A stretch of 5,235 bases of DNA from an uncultured Eubacteriales bacterium (lineage in GTDB: Bacteria > Bacillota > Clostridia > Christensenellales > QALW01): contig URYI01000138.1 in the NCBI GenBank assembly GCA_900552055.1, positions 1-5,235 of the forward strand. Reading direction: 5' to 3'. The position numbers and the translations under genes are program-made. Below, one piece after another: positions 5,219 through 5,235 of this stretch; the stretch's first letter is position 1; each line of letters begins with the position of its first letter. The notes beneath the pieces are model-generated. The model was given only the letters and a program-made list of their open reading frames with translations. It was not told the DNA's origin and did not search any database.

Positions 5219-5235
5219 GGCGCGGCCCGGCGCCG
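5219..5235. repeat. GC-rich inverted-repeat sequence at the right edge (partial)
   Basis: Eight bases after the proA stop, the sequence becomes almost entirely G and C. GGCGC (5219-5223) can pair with GCGCC (5230-5234) around GGCCCG. GCGCGGCCC (5220-5228) is also present exactly at 39-47 of the left-edge element, and an A-run precedes it in both places. The element is cut by the window end, so its full form is unknown. It could be a terminator hairpin for proA, or a second copy of the left-edge repeat. Confidence 0.4.

Overview
The window looks like a piece of a Gram-positive, probably clostridial (Bacillota), chromosome. The evidence is the strong AGGAGG-type ribosome binding sites, sigma-A-like promoters, many AUA and AAA codons at moderate GC, a lipoprotein with a Gram-positive style lipobox, and the gene set infC-rpmI-rplT followed by a SpoU/TrmH-family rRNA methyltransferase and yebC. 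All genes lie on the + strand. A genus cannot be named from this sequence.

Layout. Positions 1-74 hold a very GC-rich block (58 of 74 bases G or C) that folds on paper into a four-way junction with no unpaired base at the junction. A C-rich stretch follows to about 105, and then the composition drops abruptly to AT-rich. A clear promoter (154-182) precedes a predicted lipoprotein of unknown function (245-1015). A second near-consensus promoter (1012-1040) overlaps the stop codon of the lipoprotein gene. It drives a roughly 130-nt leader with an intrinsic terminator (1129-1163) placed directly before the ribosome binding site of infC. The infC-rpmI-rplT operon (IF-3, L35, L20) runs from 1178 to 2281 and ends in a second hairpin terminator (2291-2326). 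An RNA 2'-O-ribose methyltransferase (2332-3114), a YebC/TACO1-family protein (3147-3881) and ProA (3921-5210) follow. The window ends in another GC-rich hairpin-forming sequence (5219-5235) that shares a 9-mer with the block at position 1.

How the genes work together. Five of the seven genes serve translation: initiation fidelity (IF-3), large-subunit assembly (L20, L35), rRNA modification, and relief of translational stalling (the role now assigned to several YebC-family members). Two feedback loops can be read in the sequence. IF-3 must start at AUC or AUU, the class of codon IF-3 itself rejects. The leader also carries an attenuator in the place where Bacillota have the L20-responsive leader. 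ProA supplies the second step of proline synthesis; its partner proB is not in the window.

The coding part is mostly familiar core-genome sequence. The least explained items are the GC-rich cloverleaf-like element at the left edge and its possible relative at the right edge. They may belong to a dispersed repeat family.
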